From assembly GCA_002083635.1 (NCBI GenBank), contig MSXP01000001.1, forward strand, positions 124,001 through 188,000: 64,000 nucleotides of DNA. The letters run 5' to 3'. This document shows, in pieces, positions 52,777-61,536 of the stretch. Every line of letters starts with the position of its first letter. Positions within the stretch are counted from its first letter, which is position 1. Origin of the DNA: Proteobacteria bacterium ST_bin12 (GTDB lineage Bacteria; Pseudomonadota; Gammaproteobacteria; Burkholderiales; Methylophilaceae). A program made the position numbers and the translations under genes. The notes under the pieces were generated by a model. That model was given only the letters and a program-made list of their open reading frames with translations. It was not told where the DNA came from and did no database searches.

Positions 52777-54411
52777 TTAAGGTAACGCGCCTGCGCCCTT
52801 GATATTAAGACGTATTTTGTAAATAGCAGATTGTGCTGCTAGATATAATGTCTTGCCATCATCATCGCCCCAAGCCATATTGTGTGGGTGTTTAGGCGCG
52901 ATAATCGTGCCCAAATGCTTGCCCTGCGGTGATAAAATCCATAAACCGCCTGGTCCAGAAACATACAAGTTGCCTTGAACATCCACTTTTATGCCATCCA
53001 AGGCATCGTCGCCTTTTGCTGAAGTCATATCAAAAAATATCTCGCCTTTGTCTAATAAGCCATCCGCGTTTACTGGGTAGCGCATGACGACTTTTTTGTG
53101 GTCATCCCAATTGCCTATGTATAAAAACTTTTCATCTGGGGAAAATGCAATGCCATTGGGACCCGTTAGCTCGTTAGCGAGTAAGTCTACTTTGCCATTT
53201 TTTACCCGAAAAATCCCACTGTAAGGTAACTCTTTTCGGGGGTCTTTTTCAAATTTTGGTAAACCAAATGGTGGATCAGTCACATAAAGCGCACCATCTG
53301 ATTTATAAACTAAATCGTTGGGGCTGTTGAAACGTTTACCCTCAAAGCGGTCAGCAAGCACAGTGATTGTGCCGTCTAACTCGGTGCGTGTTACGCGCCG
53401 ATTGCCATGCTCATCGGCAGTCAGGCGGCCTTGTGCGTCAAGTGTTAAGCCGTTTGAGCCGGGTTGTCTATATTCGGCAATATCTGCGCCACTGTAGCCA
53501 CTGGGTTTGCGGAAGACGCTTAAGTTGCCATCGTATTTATAAATGGTGTTGGCGTTGGGGTCACTAAATAGCAAATAACCGTCAGAGTTTATGTTTTTTA
53601 CCCATAATGGGCCTTCGGTAAACTGAAAACCTTCTGCGAGTTTATATATTTTTGGGTTGATCGGAACGATAGCGTCAATTGCAGAATCGTTGCGTATTAC
53701 GTCAACATTCACCTCTTGCGGCGTGACTGCATAAGGCTCAGTTGTACCTTTATAAAACGATAGTCTGGCATGATGCAAGTAAATATAATTGGTGGGTGAT
53801 GCTGAGATTGGACCGTTGATGCCAAAAATCGCCAACTGGATTTTCTGTCCTGGCTTTACGTTGCGGCCGATTACCAAGCGATTGTTGGCATTCCAGCCAG
53901 CCACCATAGAGCCACCGGATTGACCTGTGGCGCGGGCGAGCTCACCATTGACCCAGATTTCTGCGTAATCATCAGCAGAAGTGTCGAATACCACTGTGCT
54001 GTCTGTGGCATCAATACCAGCAACTTGTGCTGGAATAGTCAGATTAATGCGATACCAATTAAAGGCAACACGACCATGGCTGCGGCGTTTTTCAAGTGAG
54101 GTAGGGTCAATGGCTTCCCAATGACTATCGTCAAAATTTGTGCCGCCAGCCTTGGGTTCATAGTCGTAGGTTTTTACTACTTCGCCACCTGGCTGACCAT
54201 CGACTCCCGCAGCGCGGAAATTTGTTTCAATGATTTTGGTGTCACTATAACGCCACTGCCCTTCCAATAGCGCAGTGCCATCTTTTGTGCCCAAATCAAC
54301 AGCAGCTAAAGGGGCAGTAGAAGGCAGATCTGTAGGCGCTACTGCTGCTGAGACGATGCCTGTGACAGAAGCAAACAACACTGCAGTGAAAATAGTGATA
54401 AGTCTTTTCAT
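52777..54411 (-). CDS. Exported SMP-30/gluconolactonase-type lactonase with N-terminal sandwich domain
   Basis: A 544-residue protein with a signal peptide (about 1-23). Residues 45-235 form a galactose-binding-like beta-sandwich (DTSADDYAEIWVNGELARATG). From about 250 a six-bladed SMP-30/gluconolactonase propeller follows, with metal-ligand segments FTEGPLW, RFNSPNDLVY, TGPNGIAFSPD and ALDGIKVD. It would hydrolyse gluconolactone to gluconate in the periplasm. It lies 9 bp after the GlcG-cupin gene on the same strand. Confidence 0.88.
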   Translation of the reverse strand: MKRLITIFTAVLFASVTGIVSAAVAPTDLPSTAPLAAVDLGTKDGTALLEGQWRYSDTKIIETNFRAAGVDGQPGGEVVKTYDYEPKAGGTNFDDSHWEAIDPTSLEKRRSHGRVAFNWYRINLTIPAQVAGIDATDSTVVFDTSADDYAEIWVNGELARATGQSGGSMVAGWNANNRLVIGRNVKPGQKIQLAIFGINGPISASPTNYIYLHHARLSFYKGTTEPYAVTPQEVNVDVIRNDSAIDAIVPINPKIYKLAEGFQFTEGPLWVKNINSDGYLLFSDPNANTIYKYDGNLSVFRKPSGYSGADIAEYRQPGSNGLTLDAQGRLTADEHGNRRVTRTELDGTITVLADRFEGKRFNSPNDLVYKSDGALYVTDPPFGLPKFEKDPRKELPYSGIFRVKNGKVDLLANELTGPNGIAFSPDEKFLYIGNWDDHKKVVMRYPVNADGLLDKGEIFFDMTSAKGDDALDGIKVDVQGNLYVSGPGGLWILSPQGKHLGTIIAPKHPHNMAWGDDDGKTLYLAAQSAIYKIRLNIKGAGALP

Positions 54412-54420
54412 GATGATCTC

Positions 54421-55308
54421 TTACTTGTTAATTGGCTTTACGACGAAGTATAAGAATGGATTGCTGGCTTCTTTAAACCAGTGCGGTACACCTTGCGGAA
54501 TCACCACCACATCGCCCTTGGCTAGCACTTGTGTTTCACCACCTTCAACACGTGGCGCACGCACTTCACCAGGCGCAGTCCACTTTGGCTCAACCATTGT
54601 GCCGCCAGTTACCAATGTGGCGGTGCCATCTAACACATAAAGCACATCAGTTTCGTTCTCGTGAACTTCTACTAAACCCGCTTTTTCTCGTCGACTGGCG
54701 TGTACTTTATAGCCGTCCGCTTCAAGCAAAGGCATGCCTTTATCAAATGCGCTAACCACCTTATCGTGCTGAAAAAAAGTAACAGCAGCGGATGGTGCTG
54801 GAATAGCACCTGGGGCAGTTATCGCCTTGCTAGCTACTATAGCGAGGTCTTCATCTTGTTGCGCACTTGCTGCGCCAGAAACCCCCACAGCGCCTACAAT
54901 CTGATCATCTATGGTGATCGGAATGCCACCTTGCAGTGGCGTAAACAATGAATCTGGCAATGCTGTCATGGCAGTGCGCCCATTTTTGATGATGTCTTCA
55001 AATACTTTGGTTGGCCGTTTAAATAAAGCTGCGGTACGTGCTTTACCGATGGAAATAGTCGCACCAGCGGGGAAGGTATTGTCCAAACGTTCTAGCGCCA
55101 TTAAATTACCGCCATCATCTACCACTGCAATCACTGCGCCAGGTGCGCTCAGGCGTTTGGCTTCTGCTACAGCGGTCGAAATTACTTTTTTTGCGCCTTC
55201 TAGTGTTAATGAGATTTTGTTGCTGGTTAGGTTTGCAGCTTGCGCATTTGCAATGCTAATCAGAAAAGAAGTAAAAAGTATTGTGGGTATGTTTGTTAAT
55301 ATTTTCAT
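54421..55308 (-). CDS. Exported DUF336 (GlcG/HbpS-like) - cupin fusion
   Basis: A 295-residue exported protein with a signal peptide at about 1-24. Residues 30-165 are a DUF336 (GlcG/HbpS) domain (VAEAKRLSAPGAVIAVVDDGGNLMALERLD, split by position, and QGGIPITIDDQIVGAVGVSG). HbpS binds heme or iron in Streptomyces. From about 180 a cupin with HENETDVLYVLDG and PQGVPHWF follows. The combination suggests a metal- or small-molecule-binding periplasmic protein. Located between the second bufferin precursor and the lactonase. Confidence 0.85.
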   Translation of the reverse strand: MKILTNIPTILFTSFLISIANAQAANLTSNKISLTLEGAKKVISTAVAEAKRLSAPGAVIAVVDDGGNLMALERLDNTFPAGATISIGKARTAALFKRPTKVFEDIIKNGRTAMTALPDSLFTPLQGGIPITIDDQIVGAVGVSGAASAQQDEDLAIVASKAITAPGAIPAPSAAVTFFQHDKVVSAFDKGMPLLEADGYKVHASRREKAGLVEVHENETDVLYVLDGTATLVTGGTMVEPKWTAPGEVRAPRVEGGETQVLAKGDVVVIPQGVPHWFKEASNPFLYFVVKPINK

Positions 55309-55345
55309 GACTATTCCCTCAGTAATAAAGTTTGTCGCATTAAGA

Positions 55346-55377
55346 CTGTGAGGAGTATTATTTAATGCACCTCACAG
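55346..55377 (-). promoter_or_regulatory. Intercistronic hairpin after the second bufferin precursor
   Basis: An 8-bp perfect inverted repeat (CTGTGAGG at 55346-55353, CCTCACAG at 55370-55377) with a 16-nt loop, 22 bp beyond the precursor stop on the minus strand and before the GlcG-cupin gene. There is no T-run, so an mRNA stabiliser or partial terminator is more likely than a full terminator. Confidence 0.5.
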
Positions 55378-55398
55378 CTGCTTTATGCGTTTACATTG

Positions 55399-55719
55399 TT
55401 AGCTCTTTTTGTTCTTGTTGTACTCTGCCAAACCACCTGGTGCATTCCATGGTTTGTCAGTGATGGTGCCACCAGTGATTTTTTCGCAAGTGCCAACTGG
55501 TACAGCAATCCAAGCCTCTTTGTCGTTGTTCTTTTTAATTGAACCATGGCAACCCACTTTGGTGGTTCCGCAATCGTTGTGACCTGACTTGGCAATGCCC
55601 GCACACTTTTCCATTGCGGCATCAGCTGCATTTGCGCTTGAGATGGGTAATGTAGTGACACCTAGGGCGATAACGCTAGTGATGGCTGAATTGATAGCCA
55701 GTTGTTTAAAGTTTTTCAT
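55399..55719 (-). CDS. Second bufferin precursor peptide (DUF2282)
   Basis: A 106-residue exported DUF2282 precursor. The signal peptide is about residues 1-32. Cysteines occur at 39 (EKC), 50 (NDC), 57 (VGC) and 78 (GTC), the same spacing (11, 7, 21) as in the bufA of this window. An extra tail (WNAPGGLAEYNKNKKS) distinguishes it. No bufB/bufC pair lies beside it, so the pair at 37.7-39.4 kb may modify both. AGGAGCT precedes its ATG. Confidence 0.9.
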   Translation of the reverse strand: MKNFKQLAINSAITSVIALGVTTLPISSANAADAAMEKCAGIAKSGHNDCGTTKVGCHGSIKKNNDKEAWIAVPVGTCEKITGGTITDKPWNAPGGLAEYNKNKKS

Positions 55720-55920
55720 TTGTAGCTCCTAATCATTGATTAAAAAATATCGTTGGATTTTGTAAAAAAATTATTAAACTTTGTGCAAAATCCATAAGCC
55801 AAATTTAATTTCAGCGACGCTAATTTTGAATAGCTTAGTTCGCGTAGCAATCACAAAATATTAACGTTTTAATCACATATAGCTTTTATGCTGTTAAGTA
55901 AATGCTTGCAGATAAAAAAT

Positions 55921-55950
55921 GAGCCTTTATTGTTTTTAAAATAAAGGCTC
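55921..55950 (-). terminator. Intrinsic terminator of the two-component operon
   Basis: A perfect 10-bp inverted repeat with a 10-nt loop; on the minus strand the stem is followed by a T-rich run. It lies 60 bp after the kinase stop and upstream of the second bufferin precursor on the same strand. Confidence 0.8.
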
Positions 55951-56009
55951 AGAGGGAGATTTATGTTTAGCGCTTGGTATAATTGTTGGAGGCGTTACGA
56001 TAGTATTGG

Positions 56010-57122
56010 TTATGATATGCCCAAAATAAGATTGCTATCTTGAAGTACCATTTTTTTGCTAGGGTGCTGCCCAGCAGGCAAATCAAAGTGAAAGTTAGTA
56101 CCAATACCTAACTGACTATCTGCATGAATAGTACCACCATGCAATTCGATAATACGTTTTGTAATTGCCAAGCCTAAACCAGCGCCAGTATGAGCGCCAT
56201 CGTCAGCAACGCCATTGCCTTGAAATTGACGGTCAAATATGAGCGCTAATTTATCTTGCGCGATACCACAGCCAGTATCTGAAACTTGTACATGGATTCG
56301 ACTACCTTTCTGTGTCAACAACAGGCTAATAGTAGCATTAGGCGCACAATGGCGCAGTGCGTTTTCAATCAGGTTGGTTAATACACGCTCAACCAAGCTG
56401 ATGTCAGCATAGGTGGAAAAAGCGGATTGTGCGAGGTTTGTTTTAATTACCACACTTTTTTCTTCGGCAATGAGTTGAAATTTTTGTATGACATCTTGTA
56501 CTAATTCACTAAGTGGAAAGGTCTCCAATTTAGCTGTGGCACTGTTAGATTCTAGTTTCGACAATTCAAACAAGTCATTAATCAGTTTGCTCAAATAAAC
56601 GGTCTGTTTTAATGCAACTTCTAGATAGGTGCGTTGTTGTTTAACAGGAAGCGTTCCAGTTTTTAATAGCAGGGTTTCTAAGTAGCCACGCATCGAGGTA
56701 AGCGGTGTACGTAAATCGTGTGAAATATTTTCGAATATTTCACGGCGCTGCGTATCTATTTGTTGCGACAGTTGAATTTGGGAGCTTATTTTTTTTTGCA
56801 TTTGCTCGATAGAGAACCCGAGTCGGCTGATTTCATCGCCTTGGATGTTGGAAAACTGCATGAAAACAGGCTCGCTAAAATTGGTGCGACGAAAGTCTTC
56901 TATCGCTTTCATCATCGAATTTAAACGGCGAGTAAACAACATAAAAACTACAAAGGCAAAAATACTAGCGGCAGATAATGTTGAAGCAACCATATATATG
57001 GATACTCTTTGTAGGTGGGTTTTATCGAACATGAGTTGCATTGCAAAGATCAAGAACAATAACTGCAGGCTCAAAATCAATAAGGATGCTAAACCTAGTT
57101 TGCTGTAAATAGAATTAAACAT
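56010..57122 (-). CDS. Sensor histidine kinase with almost no periplasmic domain
   Basis: A 370-residue kinase. Two hydrophobic helices (residues 8-32 and 43-63) are separated by only about 10 residues, so no periplasmic sensor domain exists. A HAMP-like linker follows, then HisKA with the phosphorylated His135 (ENISHDLRTPLTS), then HATPase with DTGCGI and GAGLGLAI. It overlaps the response-regulator stop by 1 bp (TAATG). Sensing inside the membrane or cytoplasm is inferred. Confidence 0.92.
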   Translation of the reverse strand: MFNSIYSKLGLASLLILSLQLLFLIFAMQLMFDKTHLQRVSIYMVASTLSAASIFAFVVFMLFTRRLNSMMKAIEDFRRTNFSEPVFMQFSNIQGDEISRLGFSIEQMQKKISSQIQLSQQIDTQRREIFENISHDLRTPLTSMRGYLETLLLKTGTLPVKQQRTYLEVALKQTVYLSKLINDLFELSKLESNSATAKLETFPLSELVQDVIQKFQLIAEEKSVVIKTNLAQSAFSTYADISLVERVLTNLIENALRHCAPNATISLLLTQKGSRIHVQVSDTGCGIAQDKLALIFDRQFQGNGVADDGAHTGAGLGLAITKRIIELHGGTIHADSQLGIGTNFHFDLPAGQHPSKKMVLQDSNLILGIS

Positions 57123-57841
57123 TATTGCAAAGTTTTAGAATATTTTTCAGTAAACTTATAGCCAACACCCCAAACGGTTAATACAAAGTCAGGCATATCA
57201 GGGTCGGCTTCTATCTTGGCACGCAGACGGTTAATGTGTGAGTTAACGGTATGCTCATAACCATTGTGGCTGTAACCCCAAACATGATTCAGTAACTGGT
57301 CGCGATTAAATACAACACCAGGGTGCTGCGCAAAGTAAGTAAGCAAATCAAACTCTTTGGCGGTGAGATCAATCTGATTGGCATCGACTGTCACGCTACG
57401 TCGTGCTGCGTCAATTACCATTGGCCCAATCTGAATGATATTGTTTGGGTCTATGGTTTCGCTTAACTCACATTCGGCCATGCGACGACAAAGTGCTTTT
57501 ACTTTAGCTTTTAGTTCCATCACACTAAAAGGTTTGGTCATATAATCGTCCGCGCCCATTTCCAAACCAAGCACTCTATCAATTTCGGTAGACTTTGAAG
57601 ATAACATCAGAATGCGCGTGTTGTTAGTTTTGGCGCGAATGCGGCGGCAAATTTCTATGCCATCAATACCTGGTAAGTTAATGTCTAAAATGACCAAATC
57701 ATATTGTTTGGATTCAATTTCTGCCAAACCTACTACGCCATCTAACGCAACTTTAACCTTATGTGAAAGTTCGGCAAGATGCATACGTTCTAAATTAGCA
57801 ATATCTTTGTCATCTTCTATGATGAGTATGTCACGTTGCAT
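57122..57841 (-). CDS. OmpR-family response regulator
   Basis: A 239-residue response regulator. The receiver domain has the acidic pocket EDD near residues 9-11, phospho-acceptor Asp53 (LVILDINLPG) and Lys of MTKPF. The C-terminal winged helix includes LTAKEFDLLTYFAQHPG and VWGVGYKF. Co-transcribed with and overlapping the adjacent kinase. It is a candidate regulator of the bufferin/sugar genes beside it, but no site shows this directly. Confidence 0.94.
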   Translation of the reverse strand: MQRDILIIEDDKDIANLERMHLAELSHKVKVALDGVVGLAEIESKQYDLVILDINLPGIDGIEICRRIRAKTNNTRILMLSSKSTEIDRVLGLEMGADDYMTKPFSVMELKAKVKALCRRMAECELSETIDPNNIIQIGPMVIDAARRSVTVDANQIDLTAKEFDLLTYFAQHPGVVFNRDQLLNHVWGYSHNGYEHTVNSHINRLRAKIEADPDMPDFVLTVWGVGYKFTEKYSKTLQ

Positions 57842-58158
57842 GGTTAATTCCTCTTTTAGTAAGTGCTACGCAAGACACTAAATCTTGCGCAGGCCACTTA
57901 GCTAAATAATTGTTATTGTTGTGTGATACAGCCAACACTGAGTCGGGATACAGCTATTATAGCAATTAGTATGCCAACCCTAATTATTGTAAAAAATTCA
58001 TTATAATCAAAAAGTTAAATAATAAATCACAAGAACATAACATTACTATCACGTGCCGATGCCACAATTAGTTGTGGCAGCCACCAATATTTGAGGGTAA
58101 GATAATCGTAAGTATTAAACAAAAAATATGAATATTTTTTACATAATAGGAAGGCAAA
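57842..58158. promoter_or_regulatory. Divergent regulatory region with a palindrome
   Basis: A 317-bp gap between the response regulator and the divergent sigma-54 activator. It is AT-rich and holds an 8-bp inverted repeat TGCCACAA-TTAG-TTGTGGCA at 58060-58079, a plausible binding site for either regulator. No gene is seen. Confidence 0.5.
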
Positions 58159-60051
58159 ATGGAAGAGGATATTGCAATTACAAATATGCCCTACGCTGAG
58201 TTTGGTACGACAGATTTAGCGGTATTGCGTAAGATTGTAGAAGGCACCGCGCATGTGACAGGTGAAGATTTTTTCCGCTCATTAGTAGAAAAGTTAAGCG
58301 AAGCAACTGGTGTTCCCAACGCCTTCATTGCAGAATTTACACAGGTGAAAACGCGTGTACGTACCATCGCCTATTGGTGTGAGGGAAAATTTTCTGAAGA
58401 TGAGTGGGATTTAGCAGGCTCGCCTTGTGAAGAAGTCGTTAATGGCAACTTATGTCATTATGGTTCGGGCTTAGGCAAGAAATACCCCAAGTGGAGTTAT
58501 CTTGAGAGTTACCTTGGGGTTCCACTAAAAGACGCCACAGGAGATGTGCTTGGACACCTTGCGGTATATAGCGAGCAAGCGATGCCACTAAGAGAAGAAT
58601 TGCTCTATACCTTCCAAATTTTTGCGGCAAGAGCAGCAAGTGAGTTAAGTCGAATGCGTATGTTGGAGAAGCTAAAAGTAACAGAAGAACGCTTCCGCGA
58701 CCTGTTTGATGAAGCCCCGATTGCTTACGTGCATGAGCAACTGGATTCACGCCTTATTCGCGCAAATAAGACGGCATTGAAAATACTTGGACTCACTCCC
58801 GAAGAAGTACCTAACACATACGGTAAAACTTTAGCCCCTGATACACCTGATGCACAGCGCCGTATGAAAGAGGCGTTCGAATCCATTGGTAAGGGTGCAG
58901 ACACCAGGGGTGTGGTGCTGGAAATGCGCCGCAAAGATAACGGCAAGCCGTTCTGGATTCAGTGGTGGTCTAGGCCAGACCCGAGCGGGTTATTTACGCG
59001 GACGATGTTTATCGACATTACTGAAAAAGTTTTAATGGAGCAAGAACAGGCAAAGCTGAAATTGCAGAACGAACTTTTACAAGAGGAACTAAAAGCGGTT
59101 CACAATTTTGGTGAAATCATAGGCGCAAGCGTAAAAATTCAATCCTTACTTAATAATGTGCGCCGCGTGGCGACTACCGATGCCTCAGTGCTCATTCAAG
59201 GTGAATCTGGCACTGGCAAAGAACTTATTGCACGTGCCATACATTCAAATAGCAATCGGCATGATAAACCGCTAATCAAAGTAAATTGTGCTGCGTTGCC
59301 CGCCGGCTTGATTGAGAGTGAGTTGTTTGGGCATGAAAAAGGTTCTTTCAGTGGCGCTGTTGCTCAGCGTATTGGCCGTTTTGAGCTTGCTCATGGAGGC
59401 ACTATTTTTCTTGATGAAATTGGTGAAATTCCGCTAGATATTCAAGTAAAACTTTTGCGAGTATTGCAAGAGCAAGAGTTTGAGCGGGTTGGCGGACAAT
59501 CGTTAATTAAGGTGGATGTGCGCATTATTGCTGCGACTAACCGCAATTTGATGCAAGAAATTGAGAAGAAAACGTTCCGCGAAGATCTTTACTATCGCTT
59601 GAATGTGTTTCCATTGACGACACCGCCACTACGTGAGCGAGTTGAAGATATCCCCTTGTTGGTCTATTTTTTGATTGATAAATTTTCTAAGCGCATGGGC
59701 AAGAAGGTAGAAGGCATCAGTACAAAATCTTTGCAGAGATTGAAGTCATATCAATGGCCAGGCAACATTCGTGAGCTAGAGAACGTGATTGAACGTACGA
59801 TTATTTTGGCTGATAACGCAATGATTGAAGTTGACCCTGAATTGCTATCAGGTTCAAGCGAACTAATAGCTTCACAATCGAGTAGCAACAACAGCTTAGA
59901 ATCGGTTGAGCGTCAACATATTTTAGCGGTGCTGCAGTAAGCCAATTGGGTGATTGAGGGCCCTAATGGCGCTGCGCAGGTGTTAGATTTGCACCCCAGC
60001 ACATTACGATACCGTATGAATAAATTGAGTATTACAAAATTACGCAGCTGA
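58159..60051 (+). pseudogene. Sigma-54 activator (GAF-PAS-AAA+) with its Fis-type HTH cut off by TAA
   Basis: The uninterrupted part (58159-59940, 593 codons) has a GAF domain (about 20-165), a PAS domain (about 170-290) and an AAA+ domain with Walker A GESGTGKE at 348-355. The sigma-54 contact loop is GSFSGA (395-400) rather than GAFTGA. The frame then meets TAA at 59938-59940, and the same frame continues as ANWVIEGPNGAAQVLDLHPSTL and RYRMNKL, a normal Fis-type helix-turn-helix, stopping at 60049-60051. So one substitution seems to have removed the DNA-binding domain. A 593-residue product may still be made. Confidence 0.88.
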
Positions 60052-60066
60052 ATTGGCGTACAAAGA

Positions 60067-60094
60067 AAAAGGCCAGCAAAAATGCCGGCCTTTT
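60067..60094. terminator. Bidirectional intrinsic terminator
   Basis: Stem of about 11 bp (60067-60077 with 60084-60094, one mismatch), flanked by A and T runs. It lies between the activator gene and the convergent EF-hand gene. Confidence 0.8.
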
Positions 60095-60116
60095 ATTACT
60101 TTAATAACTAGTAAGT

Positions 60117-60602
60117 TTAGTTGCCGCCTAGCACTTTACCTGCCCATTGTTGTGCCGTAATTTGACCAGAGCTACCTTTGTCCATAGCGTTAAAGGCAGA
60201 TTGGTGGAAGGCTAAAAATTCTTCTTTAGTCACTTTATGGTCACCATCGGCGTCCATTTTCCCCATCATCGCCATTTTACGTAATTGGCGGTTATAGCCA
60301 CCAGTACCAACCATTGCTTCGCTGTCATTCTTTTTGCCAATCCATTCTTTTGCGTCAAGTGAACCATCACCATTTTTGTCTAATTTGTTAAAAGCATCTT
60401 CATAAAATGATGTGTACTCCGCATTAGTCACCATGTGATCACCATTGCCGTCTATCATTTTCATCATTTTCATATCGTGCATTGCACGGTTGTAACCACC
60501 TGTTCCTAACATTACATCGTCAGCGAAAGCTGGTAGTGAAAACGCTGCCAGTGATAACACTCCTACAGTAATTGCTGCTACATTTTTGATTCGATTTGTC
60601 AT
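60117..60602 (-). CDS. Secreted EF-hand protein, internally duplicated
   Basis: A 161-residue exported protein (signal peptide about 1-27, ending AFA). Two similar halves each begin GTGGYNR followed by a Met-rich helix. Calcium loops of EF-hand type are DGNGDHMVTNAE, DKNGDGSLDAKE and DADGDHKVTKEE; the fourth, DKGSSGQITAQQ, lacks the usual acidic residue at position 12. A Ca2+-binding periplasmic role is inferred. Met/His residues between the loops may also bind other metals. Confidence 0.88.
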   Translation of the reverse strand: MTNRIKNVAAITVGVLSLAAFSLPAFADDVMLGTGGYNRAMHDMKMMKMIDGNGDHMVTNAEYTSFYEDAFNKLDKNGDGSLDAKEWIGKKNDSEAMVGTGGYNRQLRKMAMMGKMDADGDHKVTKEEFLAFHQSAFNAMDKGSSGQITAQQWAGKVLGGN

Positions 60603-61270
60603 GATAAGCTCCTGTTATAAGTAAAATAAAATATCAGTTAATTGGTGTTGAGCTCTTTACTAAGCTCATCCAACTTTGCCTCTTAGATTTAATGGCTATT
60701 AAAACACTCCCTGAGCTAACTCTTGCGATCAAACCCTTAAATTCAAATCTAAGTACAGCTGACGCCATTATGAGGATGCCTACTAGCTTATTTATCACAA
60801 AAAGTTAACAATTTAATCACGGCGGGAAAGGTTGCTAAAAAGTGTCAACAAATACCTACCAGCAATACTTCGAAGGTTTTTAGGAGTCGAAACTAGATGG
60901 TTGAATTTTTGCATTATCTGCAACGCAAAATCGGAACTATTGCAGTATCTATGACATTTTATAAAAAGTAGTTGATTTGGTAATTGCAAAAACCCTTATA
61001 AATCAATGTATCATTTTGCATTGATTACGGCATCCGACACTCATAATCGAACGTCACAGAAAGTGCAATAAACGTCATACATAACGCAAATAAAATATAG
61101 CATAACTTCTAAAATGAGCTAATTCGATCAATTCGTTGATACCACTTATTTGATGAGTAATCCACAATAATTTCTAACAAGATAACCAATTGTCCCGCCA
61201 ACAGTGGTCGAAAGTACCGACACCGCCCATTATTTGTGGTCTCGTAAAGGGTTATTTAAATCTATGGTGC
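60603..61270. other. 668-bp region without a recognised gene
   Basis: AT-rich DNA between the EF-hand gene and the RHH pseudogene, with only short ORFs. No terminator, tRNA or transposon end was recognised. The part next to 61200 may hold the decayed downstream partner of the RHH gene, but I could not identify one. Confidence 0.45.
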
Positions 61271-61480
61271 TCACAGACTGATGATTTCTATTTTTACTTG
61301 TTTGGTGTCGGGGTCTACCAAACCAAGTTTTAGTCCTTGCGTTTTGGCCTCCTGTGCTGCAAGGTATTATTGTAAAGCTTTGCGTAAAATCACGCTTTTA
61401 TTTGTTTCTGAACTCTCAGCAACTAATTCAATTTCATCGTTTAATTCATCAGAAAGAACTAAGTTAAAACGTACGCTCAT
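61271..61480 (-). pseudogene. Ribbon-helix-helix (CopG-like) regulator gene with internal stop
   Basis: A 70-codon frame that reads MSVRFNLVLSDELNDEIELV and TNKSVILRKALQ, then TAA (61369-61367), then YLAAQEAKTQGLKLGLVDP to the final TGA. Relatives have Leu at the stop position (TTA to TAA would need one change). The first 37 codons cover the RHH fold (strand plus two helices), so a short protein may still bind DNA. A perfect palindrome lies 16 bp upstream, and would be its operator. Confidence 0.85.
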
Positions 61481-61496
61481 GGATGTTGCTCGCTTA

Positions 61497-61524
61497 GTGT
61501 ATAAAATACTTGTATTTTATACAC
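61497..61524. promoter_or_regulatory. Perfect 28-bp palindromic operator
   Basis: Arms of 13 bp (GTGTATAAAATAC and its complement) flank a 2-bp centre. The arms include TATAAAAT, so the operator overlaps a likely -10 region. It lies between the membrane-protein stop and the RHH start codon, the usual position of an autoregulated RHH promoter. No T-run follows, so it is not a terminator. Confidence 0.75.
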
Positions 61525-61536
61525 TTTGATTTACAG

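Noticed and set aside
61281..61529. A plus-strand ORF of 82 codons
   Set aside because: It is the antisense of the RHH pseudogene and its operator palindrome, which explain the sequence better.
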